DNA from: Asterias rubens
Lineage: Eukaryota > Echinodermata > Asteroidea > Forcipulatida > Asteriidae
Length of the DNA stretch: 64,000 nucleotides
Assembly (NCBI RefSeq): GCF_902459465.1
Contig: NC_047070.1
Location: forward strand, 620,001 to 684,000
Direction: 5' to 3'
In this document: positions 1-12,539 of the stretch, piece after piece
How the letters are laid out: the number at the start of each line of letters is the position of its first letter
Position numbering within the stretch: the stretch's first letter is position 1
Made by a program: the position numbers and the translations under genes
The notes under the pieces: generated by a model
Told to the model about the DNA's origin: nothing
Databases searched by the model: none
The model's input: the letters and a program-made list of their open reading frames with translations, nothing else

Positions 1-27
1 GATAATTTCTCACTGTCATACTTACAG

Positions 28-56
28 GCTTAAAAGACTGCGTCTCTCTTGGAAAG
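28..56 (+). other. SFXN2: 5'UTR part of the first coding exon of SFXN2
   Basis: A pyrimidine-containing acceptor (cttacag, 21-27) is followed by 29 bases leading to the ATG at 57, in an acceptable start context (aagATGG). The 5'UTR is therefore split, and the transcription start and promoter lie to the left of the window. Confidence 0.6.
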
Positions 57-3000
57 ATGGCTGAATCTCTGGTCAACCAGGAGCAAAATGTTCAAATGAC
101 GCCGTTTGGGAAGCCTCCAAGATTGGACTTGTCCAAGCCACGCTGGGACCAAACAACCTTCGTAGGCAGACTGAAGCATTTCTTCAATGTGACTGACCCA
201 CGTACTGTTATATGCAGTGACAAACAGCTGTATGCAGCAAAAGATTTGGTCAACAACTACAAGTGAGTCCTAATAATATATCAGGCACTTTGAAAGGTCA
301 AGGGCACCAAGGCATTTTCTTTTTGGTAAAGGGCACCCTATGAGGAAATTGTAAATTTCTACTGGAGCATTTCAAGGGCACGGAGACAATGACCAGGATG
401 GAGGCAATCGCCTTTGTTGCCTCCTTGAAGTGTAACGATGAACTCTACTCCAGTGTGGTGGTTAATAACTTAATTCATAATTTAAGAATTTGTCAACAAG
501 CGGTTATCTTCCTAATAAGTAACACTGTTTACATTACAAATCTCTGTCTGTGAGTTGTGGTGGTTCTAAAAAGAACTTGTGGGGTGACAACTCAATGCTT
601 TGATTTTGTACCAGAATCTGTGCAGCAAACTACAAATGGGACATTCTGAAGGTTTTGTGCCCTGGAAGATAATTGGGAAGATGGTCAAAAGTAGCAAGCA
701 CCCTTTGTGAAACATACAAGTTAGCATTTGTGTATTTTTGGTTATAGAAGAATAATTGCCTTTTGTTTTGTTTGATAGAATGGGCCTTGAACCACCGGGT
801 ACCACAGAGGAGCAGCTTTGGTTTGCACAGAAGCTTTATATGTCAGCTTTCCATCCAGACCATGGGGAGAAAATGAATCTGATCGGAAAGATGTCATTTC
901 AAGTTCCAGGTGGTATGGCAATAACGGGGGCCATGTTGCAGTGGTACAAGTAAGTAGAATGGCAATAACGGGGGCCATGTTGCAGTGATACAAGTAAGTA
1001 GAATGGCAATAACGGGGGCCATGTTACAGTGATACAAGTAAGTAGAATGGCAATAAGGGGGGCCATGTTACAGTGATACAAGTAAGTAGAATGGCAATAA
1101 GGGGGGCCATGTTACAGTGATACAAGTAAGTAGAATGGCAATAAGGGGGGCCATGTTACAGTGATACAAGTAAGTAGAATGGCAATAACGGGGGCCATGT
1201 TACAGTGATACAAGTAAGTAGAATGGCAATAACGGGGGCCATGTTACAGTGATACAAGTAAGTAGAATGGCAATAAGGGGGGCCATGTTACAGTGATACA
1301 AGTAAGTAGAATGGCAATAAGGGGGGCCATGTTACAGTGATACAAGTAAGTAGAATGGCAATAAGGGGGGTCATGTTACAGTGATACAAGTAAGTAGAAT
1401 GGCAATAAGGGGGGCCATGTTACAGTGATACAAGTAAGTAGAATGGCAATAAGGGGGGCCATGTTACAGTGATACAAGTAAGTAGAATGGCAATAAGGGG
1501 GGCCATGTTACAGTGATACAAGTAAGTAGAATGGCAATAAGGGGGGCCATGTTACAGTGATACAAGTAAGTAGAATGGCAATAAGGGGGGCCATGTTACA
1601 GTGATACAAGTAAGTAGAATGGTAATAAGGGGGGCCATGTTGCAGTGATACAAGTAAGTAGAATGGCAATAAGGGGGGCCATGTTACAGTGATACAAGTA
1701 AGTAGAATGGCAATAAGGGGGGCCATGTTACAGTGATACAAGTAAGTAGAATGGTAATAAGGGGGGCCATGTTGCAGTGGTACAAGCAAGTCAGAGACTT
1801 CATCAGGGCTATAATGTGAGGGTGAGGGGGAATTTATTCACAAGGGGTCATGGCTCACATATTTTACTGGAATAACACCAGGGGTCGATTTCACAAAGAA
1901 ATAAAATTGATCGCAAGACAAGTTGTCAGTATTGCCATAGTGATTTGATTGAATTGCAGTTAAGATCAATCTGAGCTCTTTGTGAAATCAACCTCGGGGG
2001 CTATATTTATTAAAGCACTAAGATTCATCATAGGATGACTTGTCAATATAATCAGAGTGATTTGTACCGTAGCATTCAGCAGTAAAGATTGATCCACACT
2101 TAATATCAATCTTGGCTCTTTGTAAAATCAAAATGAGAATAAACAATAGTTCAACTTCTAAAACCATAAACTGGTTTTAATTGAACAAACACTAAGAGAA
2201 GTCTTATTGGCTGTTCCATTAGCAATGGCTAAAGCTGCAGCTGTCATTTAACTTGGACAAGGCCTTGTATTCTTGGGTTTCCTCTTTTCATGATTTGTAA
2301 ACTCTTTATTTTTCTTGTCCTTTAGAACAATGCCTGCTGTTATCTTTTGGCAGTGGATCAATCAGTCGTTTAATGCACTTGTTAACTACACAAACAGGAA
2401 TGCTGCATCAGCAACCACCAGCAAGTAAGTACTAAGGATTGTGTCACCTTGTTTACCAAAATAGTCACCTTGTGCATTCCAGGGTTTTCTTGGTAGGCAA
2501 GAGACTATACCAGTTAGATGAGAAATCAGTCAAACTTGTTTTTACAAAATCAACATAGAAGGAAGAAATATGTAAAATATCAGTTGAAAGTTTTGATATG
2601 TGCCCCCTTTTCTCGTTTCAAAAAATCTTAAAAATTGAACTGTGGAATCTTTGTAAGGTTTTCTGTTTCTTCCTTTGAGTACAAGAATTGTGCCTGCAGG
2701 AAATCTAGAATATGGGTTTGGCGATTGATGTGGGTGCGATGCAGCCAGCATGCACATCAGGAGTGCGCAATTATTTACACACATGAATGACTTGGCCTAA
2801 ATTTTTTACATTTGTCACAGATTTTATTAAGTTCTCTTGTCGTTTTCAGAGAAATTGGTATGGCCTATGTTACAGCTACCAGTGGTGCCTTGGTAACAGC
2901 TCTTAGTCTGAACTCATTAACAAAGGTAAACTCAGCTTAAGCTGTGCCAAATAATAATAAGTAATAATAATAATAATAATATTAATAAATATTTATCCTA

Positions 3001-6000
3001 CAATTTGATTTCTCCAATCAGAAATTAATAAGCTATAATGAACATTACCTGGGATTTTGGCTGGCACTCTGTTTGTAGAGTTTTCTTTGCTTTTAGCCAT
3101 AGTTTTACAAGATTTAACACAGAGGGGTGAAAATGATGAACCAAGTTTGACTTGACTGCTGACTTATTGTTGATTTTTCAGTTTATCTGAACCGTTTTGT
3201 ATCTTTATGATCTGTGCAATATGCAGACAAATTGTAATTTTAACAAAGCTGTAAAGGAAATAGAAAACGAGAGACAGTCAAAAACATATGACATGATGTT
3301 TTGGCTGGTAACTTTCCCCAGTAAGTAGTTGTTTTTTTGCTCAGTTTACTATATTGCGTAAACAGTTTTATAAAAAGGCAGAAAACAATAGGGTAACTCT
3401 CGGTGACATTTTCATTTCTAGGCTATGAACAACGTTTCTGAAAAAGTTTAGATGTATTTTGATGCAAGTCTCTTGGTTGTGTTTTTACAGAAATCCCCAC
3501 CCCTTGTAGCCCGGTATGTACCGTTTGCAGCAGTTGCAGCTGCAAACTGTGTCAACGTTCCAATGATGCGTCAACAAGAAGTCCTCTCTGGAATTACAGT
3601 TTGTGACTCTGATGGGAAGGAACTCGGTAAATCACAAGTAAGTCAAAATGAATCTATCATTTTCCGTCATGATTGTATCCTGTGAATTCACTTAAAGGGT
3701 TTTGATACCTTTTGGAGATCAAGTTTTTGGCCATGACACTGTGAATGAAGATGTATGTAATATAGTTTACCTGTAGAAGTTTCAGCTTCATTAGTCCTCA
3801 AGTTTTTGAGAAAAAAAGTGAAAATCCCAGAGTGATGTTTTCAGGAGAGTCACGTGTATACCAGTAATCATAATGGTAAATACATTGTACATGCTAAAAT
3901 AGTGTTTGTCTCCTGAGACGAAACTTATCTTCTGTGCACAGTTAATGAACCCTACACAAACCAGACAGTTGAATGGTTTTGACTGGTTGTTAAACTCAAT
4001 CAGAAATGTTATGGAAACTAAGAGGCTGTAATAAAAATTGTTCTTGTGTTTTTGTTTTTATCTGATTAGAAAGCAGCTAGGAAAGGTATAGCCCAAGTGG
4101 TGGTTTCCCGAATCACTATGGCAGCGCCTGGCATGTGTGAGTAAATCTTGTAAATTTTTGGGAGTTACTTTTCAAGAAAAAAGTACAAAAATATCTGTAA
4201 TAGATTTTGCATTGGAGATATAAAGTATTGGATTTTACTCTTACAATGGTATGTGTTAAACACAGATACCTTTGACAAAAATATATTTGCCAAATTATTG
4301 GGTCAGTACAGAAAGGAAATGTAAAGTTGAAAGTTCAAAACATTTACGTTCTTTCTATTGTATAATAATGGGACAAATATTATCTTCAAGTCATGGAAGT
4401 CTGTGAAAACAAACATTTCTATATCAGCATTCTGTACATGAGCCTACATGTACATGTACATGTGTATTACATGTATCTTGCTTTCCACACCCCTCTGCCC
4501 ACCATGCAGTAAAAGTATTACCACCTAGACATGTTCGATTTCACAAATTGGAAACACCCACAACAAGGTTTTATGTCAGTGTAGATTTGTTGCCCATGTT
4601 TGGGCTCCATAATAAAAACAATTTTGTTGTGCTAACATCGGTATCAAGACTACTATTTACTGTCTGTTTTATTTCAGGTGTGTTACCTTTGATAATGGAA
4701 AGGCTACTCAAGTTCCCTTGGTTTAAAAGAGTCTCTGTTCTACACGGACCATTTCAAGTCCTGGGTGTCGGCTGCTTGTGAGTATAGACGCTTTTTTTTT
4801 TACCCATAGCCATGTCTGAATTAGTGGCTACAGCTACGGCTACATTTTGCCTCTATCATGCATTGAAGTATAGTTTGTCATTAGCAACACCCATAGCAAC
4901 AGTCGTAGTCGTAGCTGCAACCGCAAACTTTTGTTCTTTGCATTTTAGATTTGTATGATGTCTGCTACAACGACTTGCTAAGTCAAAAGTGCTCGCTTAA
5001 CTTGGGTTCCTTAGACTTTTTTTGGAGAGGGTCGGTGTGTTGCATGGTTAGGGGGAGGCTTTTACATATTTTATTATTTTTATTTATTTCAAATCTTAAG
5101 ACATACACAATTATTAAAAGATAATAGATAAGAGACATAGATAAGAGACATAGATAAGAGATGCAAATTTAACATCTTTTATATCGTTGCGGTACCCGCT
5201 GCCAAAACATAGGATTCAAACTGCCTCTAGCTGCCGGGCAACCTCGGTAGTCTAGTTGGTAAGACACTGCTCTAGAATTGCAAGGGTCGTGGGTTCGAAT
5301 CCCACCCGAGTAACATGCCTGTGATATTTTTTCACAGGACTCGGGAAAGTACTGAGTATACAGTGCTAACACACATCGGTGTATGGGTAAAAACCCAAAT
5401 TAATATTCTTTATCCCCGATGCAAATTTAACATCTATTATATAGAACTTCAAAAAAAAATTGATTTTGGGTCAGGGCCACACCAAGCATGAATAAGATGG
5501 AACAAAACATGTCAACGCAGTGTTCTTATTTATTAAAGGTAACAGTGTTTCATTCAGTAGGCTTTCTGCCAACAAACATTGAACAAACTAAATTACATTA
5601 TTTTCACATGACAAAACCTCTAAACTAAACCATGTCTTTTGAATAATCATTTTTTTCTTCTTTTTACAGTTTGATTTTTATGACGCCAGTGGCATGTGCC
5701 ATCTTTCCTCAACAGTGGTAAGTCAATTGAATATTGTTAATTACTGTAGATCTTGGAATAACGGTTCGGTCCCAACTTTATAAAGCTGGGTTAAACTTCA
5801 TTGCCTTGCTCAGCTCAGATAGTTGTACTCGCTGCACCATGTAGAACATTTAATTCAATGGGCTTTAAATATAGAATATCACTCCACACTAATGATGTCA
5901 CTTTTGCTCAAAATACCCTAATGTCAGACGAACATTCCACACCACTCACACTATCATCGAATAATCCACATGCCAGATCGCAATAAAAGTAGTTAAGTTT

Positions 6001-6491
6001 GTACACAGGAATAAACACTTGGACAAAGAATTTGCTCAGCAAAGAATGATAAAAAAATGGGAAATTAAAGGGAAGTTACTGAAGTGTTTTTAGAGCGGTA
6101 AGTAAAATTTCCACCATCAAGTTTGCAACAAAGACGCTGGACAGCCAACCATTCACTGAATTTGGTGCTCACATTTTAGTGACAATGAAAACACCTGTAC
6201 ATGTTTGGTAAGCCCATTATGAACTGTTAGGATTTTTTATTGGGACCTCCACACTATTTCAGATGGATATATTTCTATGGAGGATTGGTACTAATTTAAA
6301 CTTTAATGCCAGTGAGCTTTCGGATATGAATCAATGTTTGTATTATTTTTTTTTTCTTTTTAAATTTATGTTTCCCATCTTTATCTTTCAGTTCTTTGGC
6401 GGTGAGCAAGTTGGAGCTAGACTTACAAGCTTCAATTAAAGCAGAATTTGGAGACAGTATTCAGACAGTTTACTTCAACAAAGGCTTGTAA
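57..6491 (+). CDS. SFXN2: Sideroflexin, SFXN2-like mitochondrial carrier (9 coding exons)
   Basis: Coding exons: 57-262, 779-949, 2326-2424, 2850-2925, 3491-3637, 4070-4136, 4678-4777, 5670-5717, 6392-6491. All junctions are GT-AG with matching phase; 1014 nt give 337 residues plus stop. Sideroflexins are multi-pass mitochondrial membrane proteins; SFXN1-3 support mitochondrial serine import and SFXN2 is tied to iron/heme metabolism (family knowledge). Seen: N-terminal [11 protein letters not shown], the family signature FHPDHGEK in exon 2, [17 protein letters not shown] in exon 3, [20 protein letters not shown] in exon 5, and the C-terminal ending [23 protein letters not shown] and VPMMRQQE favour SFXN2 over SFXN1/3. 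The N terminus runs about 15 residues longer than I expect. A splice acceptor at 21-27 shows that a non-coding upstream exon lies outside the window. The exon 2 donor has been amplified into a 20-copy array. The family call is near certain; the paralogue is likely. Confidence 0.96.
915..1794 (+). repeat. 20-copy 44-bp minisatellite made of the SFXN2 exon 2 end and its splice donor
   Basis: Unit starts fall every 44 bp from 915 to 1751. Copy 1 is the real gene: the last 35 nt of exon 2 (915-949) plus the first 9 nt of intron 2 (GTAAGTAGA). Copies 2-20 lie inside intron 2. Copies 1-19 carry the same strong donor (CAA|GTAAGT) and copy 20 carries GCAAGT. Copies 4 onward mostly share an AATAAGG variant in place of AATAACG; a few copies have GGTAAT for GGCAAT. 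In the exon 2 frame, any downstream donor would read AAG TAA, so an in-frame stop follows the normal junction at once. Confidence 0.97.
3696..4030. mobile_element. Diverged TTAA-type MITE remnant in SFXN2 intron 5
   Basis: Starts TTAAAGGGTTTTGATACC and shares internal blocks with 58370-58680: a stretch around GATGTTTTCAGGAGA, then CTAAAATAGTGTTTGTCTC against CTAAAATAATTTTTGTCTC. Boundaries are approximate and the right end is eroded. No coding capacity. Confidence 0.5.
5160..5440 (+). mobile_element. tRNA-derived SINE (family 1) in SFXN2 intron 7
   Basis: Contains a tRNA-like segment at about 5235-5313 with an A-box-like TAGTCTAGTTGG and a perfect B box GGTTCGAATCC, followed by a non-tRNA body. 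GATGCAAATTTAACATCT is present at both ends (5159-5177 and 5418-5436). The same arrangement occurs inverted at 38665-38965. The acceptor stem is poor, so this is a SINE head rather than a working tRNA gene. Confidence 0.75.
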
Positions 6492-6786
6492 CGTCAATCA
6501 CTTCTAAGACATTATACTATTTTATACAAATTATATAAATACTGCAGTTTGTTCTGCAGTTTGGGGTAATTTTCAAAATGATCTCGAGAAGGTCGGATTT
6601 TGCGGATGAATATTAAGCTGAGCATAGGATATTGACTGCTTTTACTTGTGCCATGGTTAAAACTACGACCACAGTATTGTGTGCTCAAGACCTTTTCTTG
6701 CCCCGAGTTTTTGCCTATGGAAAGCCATAAATACAAAACAAAACAAGATGGCCACAATTTGTAACAATGTTACACAAATCTTACAT

Positions 6787-6792
6787 AATAAA
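6787..6792 (+). terminator. SFXN2: Polyadenylation signal of SFXN2
   Basis: AATAAA, 296 bp after the stop codon and in a T-rich context; the first canonical signal after the SFXN2 stop. Confidence 0.6.
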
Positions 6793-8590
6793 GTTTAATT
6801 TGTTGGAAACAAAGCAACCAATCATGTGGGATATTTTATGTCATAATAAGTTTGGAGAAAATGTTGAATTTGGTTAAAGCATGTTGCAACATGATTGAAT
6901 GTTTTACTAGCATTCGGCCATCCATGCCATTCAGGGCAGTTTGTGTATTAACAATAAAAAAGGACTATAATAAAGCTGATTCTCTCAGGAGGTTGTCGCC
7001 ATTAGGAATGCCATAGAATATTATCTGTAACCAGTTGCCTGCTAATTTCACTCGGTGACTGTGACTGTATCTGAATGAGCGACTGTGGGCTTACTCCAGG
7101 CCTGTCTGTTTCGATTTTGAAAGTCTGCTTCGATTTGGTAATGGGCGTCCTATGAGGAAATTGTTAATCTCTACTGGAGCATTTCAAGGGCACCAAGGCA
7201 ATGACAAGGGGGCACAGAGGCAATCGCCTTCTTCACCTCCGTGAAGTATCAGGCCTGCTTAATCAATGCCCGTAGCAACAGCCATAGCAGCCAATTTGGA
7301 CACAGCCTTAATTTCTTTATTACCGTCATTTTTTCTTGAGGTATTTAAAATCGGCCATGGAGGGCAACTTAGTTGCTGACCAAAATAAAATTTTGGCATG
7401 AGGATTTGTCTAACAATCATGAGTTCTTCCTTGAGATATTTCAATAATACCTTAAGCTTTATATGATGTATGTATTAAGAAATGTATAATGAATAACAAT
7501 ATATTTCTATCTGAGAAACAAAATCAGCTATTGAGGTCATCGTATATAAAAATATAGTTACTGTCAATAAATTATGAAATTACTAATCAACCAGTTATTG
7601 TCAGTGTCACTTTTTTCAAGTTCAGACGCAGGAAGGGATCATTGAACATTTATTTGAACCCCTGTACAAACCCCCATACATTGTACATGTTTTAAACACA
7701 GCGTGTTCCACTTCAACTTGTAAGCATATTGCACATTTTAAAACGCAAGCGCAAATCGGAACGGGAATATTGGTTTTTAAGTCACAAGTGAAAGGACCGA
7801 AGACAAATCCTTAATATGCTGCAGCAATTGCAACCGTCATTTATTTATTCTTAAAATAATACAATAGATGGTAAAGACACATAACAATACATAACCACAG
7901 ATTCCTTGTATACAAAGCTATATTTTTACAACTTAAATATCTTACATGTATGCCATGCATTCTCTTGACTGTTTCTTTGTTTTAAGCAAGTTCACTGCTT
8001 TGAATAAAATGCCCATTTTTAAATCATAAAAAACTTAAAGAAGTCCACTTCTGAAGACTGCCGTCCACAATTTGACATTAGTGTGCATGTCGATTTTAAT
8101 TAATTTCCATTATTCACTTTAATATTCACAATGACATCACACAATTATATTTTGTCACCAATAAGACTCGATATGTATCTCTGCAGATTATTTGGTTAAG
8201 TTCATTCTTGTACTGTAAACTTTCAAGATTACAAGTGCTTTTCCTGAGACTTTCAACAATAAAATAAGGCACCTAATAATATGTCGGGAAAAACACTTGG
8301 TGCATTGTTACCTAGAGTGCATGAGAGAACTTTTAACAGTTGAAACGAATTGCCGGAGACTCGGTTTTAGTGGTATAACATTTCGAACCAAACAAGACCA
8401 GAGGACATGCACTAAAGAAGTTAATCATGGCATTAATTCACTTTGTTTTTACGGACTTGGTTAAAAAATTACATTTACATACGTCACAGGTTGTAGGCAT
8501 TGCTACATACCCAAAGTTCATGGCACTGCTTTTATCTAATCTTAGGGAGAATTTGTATTAACAGGTGGAATGCCAGGAGGCGAACCACTC

Positions 8591-8757
8591 GAACTAGACT
8601 TGGTGAAAGAAGCATGCTCCTACCCAGTAAAAACAACAAACCATACCGTTCCAGGGAACTAGACTTGGTGAAAGAAGCACGCTCCTACCCAGTAAATACA
8701 ACAAACCATACCGTTCCAGGGAACTAGACTTGGTGAAAGAAGCACGCTCCTACCCAG
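8591..8757 (+). repeat. 65-bp tandem repeat, about 2.6 copies
   Basis: Copies start at 8591, 8656 and 8721, each with GAACTAGACTTGGTGAAAGA. The copies are nearly identical; the third ends in a poly-A run. Confidence 0.9.
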
Positions 8758-11700
8758 TCAAAAAAAAAATGTGTCCAATGTGAGAACGATCACAACTTAT
8801 GCATCTTCTTAGTCCGTCTGACCCAGCGCTCTGTTTCCACCTCATTCTCAGATATGGCAATACAATTTAATGCAGAACGTTCATCATAAAACCAATTAAA
8901 TACATTTCGGCATGCAAAACTCAACATGAATAATTAATTAGCACAATCTACCCCCCGATTTTCTCAACGGATTCACATTGGTCGACTTTTGAGTCGAAAA
9001 AGACGGAATTCCGGCAAAAGCCGGAAAAAATCACAGCCCTGTATCTTAGGGTAGGATTTGTATTTACAGGCGGAATGCCAGGAGGCGAACCACTCCACTT
9101 TTTGTACCAACATGAAAAACTGTTTGCCTAAAGCTGGCATAGAAGTTTAGCTCTAGCCTTAAAGTGGATAGTGGTGTTTTATCAGGATGAAATTACAGTT
9201 AGCAGTGCCATGAAGTTGGGTCATCTTTGCCTGCCAATTCAACAAGTACGACATACATGTACATGTAGAGAAATTACTTTCAATAAATACCAGTTAACCA
9301 GAAAAATACTACGCATGATTGAGAAATATCATTTGCATTCAAAGCTTCAAAATAACAAAATCTTTGTTAAACCATCCCAACTGTAAAAGTTAATTATGAA
9401 AACATGCATTTACTTTTTTAAATATCCTACATTAATAATAATATACATTATTGATAGGTTTCTGTGCTTAAATTGACACACGTTGTCTTTACAGTAACCA
9501 AACCTGGGAGGCCCTTAAATGTAGGATCATACTTTAGTACGTGACCCGTAAGACGTTTTGGTGTGTACATATTTGTTCATGGCAAACCCATGTGGAACCA
9601 CGAGGCTGCACAACCCATAACCTAGTTCTGTAGCAGCTTGCAAGTACATGTAGTGCTAGATTATCAAATATTAATTTGCTAAAATCTTGGCATAATTGCA
9701 CAACATTTTTGTTTATAATGCCGACCAGTGTTTACAGAGTCAAGGGCGGCATCACCTTTCCCATGACCAGAGTCAAGGGCGGTATCACCTTTCCCATGAT
9801 GTCAACTAATTGATTAAAACAGACCCTTCATGTTTGTGGCTGATAATGCCGGCTGCCAACTTTGAAAATGCCCTCAACAGATTTAAGATGTTGATTCATA
9901 GTTTAAAACCAACGCCTACTTTATAGTTGACTTTTGCTGACTATGTAGGCCTAATGCGTAGTCTCCTTTCCATCCAACCCAGATTTGTAGAACTCAAGTC
10001 CAGGACCCAGACTCGGGTCCATCTCGAGTCACAATTCCAATGACTCAGACTTGACCCAAAGGATTTGTGACCCGGGAGTCATTTATTTTCACCAACAATA
10101 CAATTTTTTTTTTCAATAATAAATTCAAGTCTGATGATTTGATTGACATATTCACAGAGAAATATTAACATTTTGCACATGACTCGACTGGCCATGCGTC
10201 TTAGACTTGACACAGGTGACCGCAATACTCCAACCATGTGAAGAAAAAAACTCAATCATTAAGAAACAATGGGTTGATGTATTTATAGGCAACAAATTTA
10301 CATTGCACACGTAAATCAGGTGCATAATCAGAAGTGACTTTGACAGGTAACCCTGGTAACCCTAGTTGGTTACATAAAGATCCCCTATTTAGTCTTGAAA
10401 ATTAAAATGCTTAGCAAAAATTTTACCTAGAAGCCTTCTGAATTTCATAAAATGTTATACTATACACATACAACTAACCTGGTTTTTTTTTACCTACACT
10501 TTTTGAAATCATACTCAAAAGGCCAAGGATGAAGGACCCATATACAGTTAAAAGAAAACAAAGGCAGTAAATACAAACTTTTACTCCTTGATTTCATTTA
10601 CTTTTTTTTAAGATGTAAAGCTTTGGGTGAGACAGTACGCCATTTATTTTTTTTTTTTTAAAGAAGGAATAGTCATGTCAAGTGACTGTCAATTTCCTTT
10701 CCATGAATATTTAGACATGCATTTAATTATAAAATCAGACAGTCCATTTTACGACACCGTTTTAATTATCCCAAATTCGCCTTTTATACATGCAGCATAG
10801 TTTAAATTCTTTGGAAATAACTTTTTTTTTATCAACAACAATAAAATAAATAAATGATTGAATCACTTCCCTACAGGTCATGGGGTCACATTACCTAAAC
10901 AATATGTACCTGGTTTCTTTGTCTTTTCAAGCAACTTCTACCAAAAAACATAATGATTTCACATATTTTTAGTTCAACCAATTCGCCATCGAGGTCAGAC
11001 ACAGTTTCCTCCACAGGTCACACTCAACTAATAACACTGGTTCATATATGGCAGCCACAAAATGTACACTCAACACAGAGCATAAACTTACACTTTTAAA
11101 CATGTAGTATTAGAAGATCTATCAAAACAAACGGTAAAGTATGGTGAATTGCTTTACAGCAGTTTGTAATCATACATGTACCATTGAGAGTCATAAAGGC
11201 AGTTACTGTTGGTTACTGAAGGAGTAAGATGCAGATTACAAAACATAAGTTCCATGGAAACATGTTTAGTTTAGCATTTTGCCACAATTGAGATGACATT
11301 CATGGTTTATCGTTAACTATTGTGTGTAACAGACAGCATAACCATGTTGCTATGGTTACAGTTTGGACCTGGGGATGACTATGGCTGTGATGACGAATAC
11401 ACAAAGGAACATTTTCCATTTAATAATGTTACACCCTTAAAGCTGAGACACCTACGATGAGAAATCTTTCAGAACAATAAACTTATCTTTCAAAACATAA
11501 ACATTGAAAAAATACAATTTCAATATCAAAATTGGAAATGGTCTTAAATTTTATACCAAATTTACCTTCGCAAAAGAGATATTAACCAGTCATCGTTTTT
11601 ATTTCAAGGCTAGTGTAGAATTCATTGTGAAAAACTCACACAGATTGATATATTTGATTGATAAAACATCAATCATAACTTTTTTCGCTGAAACTCACTC

Positions 11701-11814
11701 TGGATTTGTGTTCACAAAAAGTAATGTATTCCCTTTGTAGAATAAAGTGAGTTAACTCTTACACCAGTTTACTTGGGGCTCAGTTTCATAAAGCTGTTTA
11801 GCAGAAGATGCTTC

Positions 11815-12189
11815 TAAAAGGCACTGTACAAGTTTGGTAATTGTCAAAGACCAGTGTTCTCACTTGGTGTATCCCATCAAAGCATAAAATAACAAACCTG
11901 TGAAAATTTGGGCTCAATTGGTCATCGAAATTGCGAGAAAATGATGAAAGAAAAAACACCTTTGTTGGACGAATTTGTGTACTTTCAGATAGGAATAAAA
12001 GACTTCTAGCTAGAAGTCTTTTATTATTTTAGTGAGAAATTGCCTCTTTCTGAAAAGCTACGTTACTTCAGAGGGAGTCGTTTCCCACAATGTTTTATAC
12101 TATCAACAGCTCTACAGTGCTCATTACTAAGTCAGTTTTTAAGTTAATATTTGTTTTGAGTAATTACCAAACGTGTACCTTCCCTTTAA
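11815..12189 (-). mobile_element. TTAA MITE (AGGCAGTGGACAC family), diverged copy
   Basis: Runs in the reverse orientation of the family copy at 40094-40478. Shared blocks include GGTAATTGTCAAAGACCAG at the left, AAATTTGGGCTCAATTGGTC inside, and GAGTAATTACCAAACGTG at the right. The core holds a perfect 32-bp palindrome at 11994-12025 (half-site AATAAAAGACTTCTAG), where other copies have an unrelated palindrome. Confidence 0.75.
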
Positions 12190-12195
12190 AAAAAA

Positions 12196-12338
12196 AATAT
12201 TTGCTGAGCAAAATTTGACAGGGAACCTGTCAGGAACTACCAGTGAAAACTGCATGTTTATTTGGCTGGTAACCTGTGTTTGTTTGTAAAGCAAGACTTT
12301 TTTGTAATATATGCTTAGCAGCTTTATGACATTGGGCC
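12196..12338. mobile_element. Fragment of the CCCAATTTCATAGAGCTGC palindromic element family
   Basis: Ends with AGCAGCTTTATGACATTGGGCCCA and contains GGCTGGTAACC, as in the fuller copies at 60210-60466 and 49976-50140. The left half is degraded. Confidence 0.5.
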
Positions 12339-12539
12339 CAAATGAAAGAAGTGCACATAATGTTGGCAACGTACCCTGACCAGGAGCACATTTATTTTGT
12401 TAGACTCTTGAGTTTAAAATCAGATTGTAGCGACATGTCTTAAGACTGTTTACAAATCTCTTGAATGGTAGTTTTTTTTGCACTAGTTGGATTCGAACAG
12501 GCTACCTTGATGAATGCATTATGCTGCTAAACTTGATAC

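Larger units (their letters stand above)
6793..12539. other. Convergent SFXN2-BNIP3 intergenic region, probably with a long BNIP3 3'UTR
   Basis: No coding exon recognised. AT-rich. On the minus strand, AATAAA motifs near 7838-7852 could end a 3'UTR of about 4.7 kb for BNIP3. It holds a 65-bp tandem repeat (8591-8757), a 45-bp dispersed duplication (about 8547-8592 and 9050-9097, sharing GGAATGCCAGGAGGCGAACC), a 32-bp tandem duplication near 9738-9800, and TTAA-element remnants from 11815 to 12338. The short open frames here show no family resemblance. Confidence 0.5.

Noticed and set aside
1508-1789. Minus-strand repetitive open frame
   Set aside because: By-product of the 44-bp minisatellite, shifting frame between copies.
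5235-5313. tRNA-like sequence with perfect B box
   Set aside because: Acceptor and anticodon stems do not close properly and the same unit recurs inverted at 38665-38965 with a shared non-tRNA body, so it is a SINE head.
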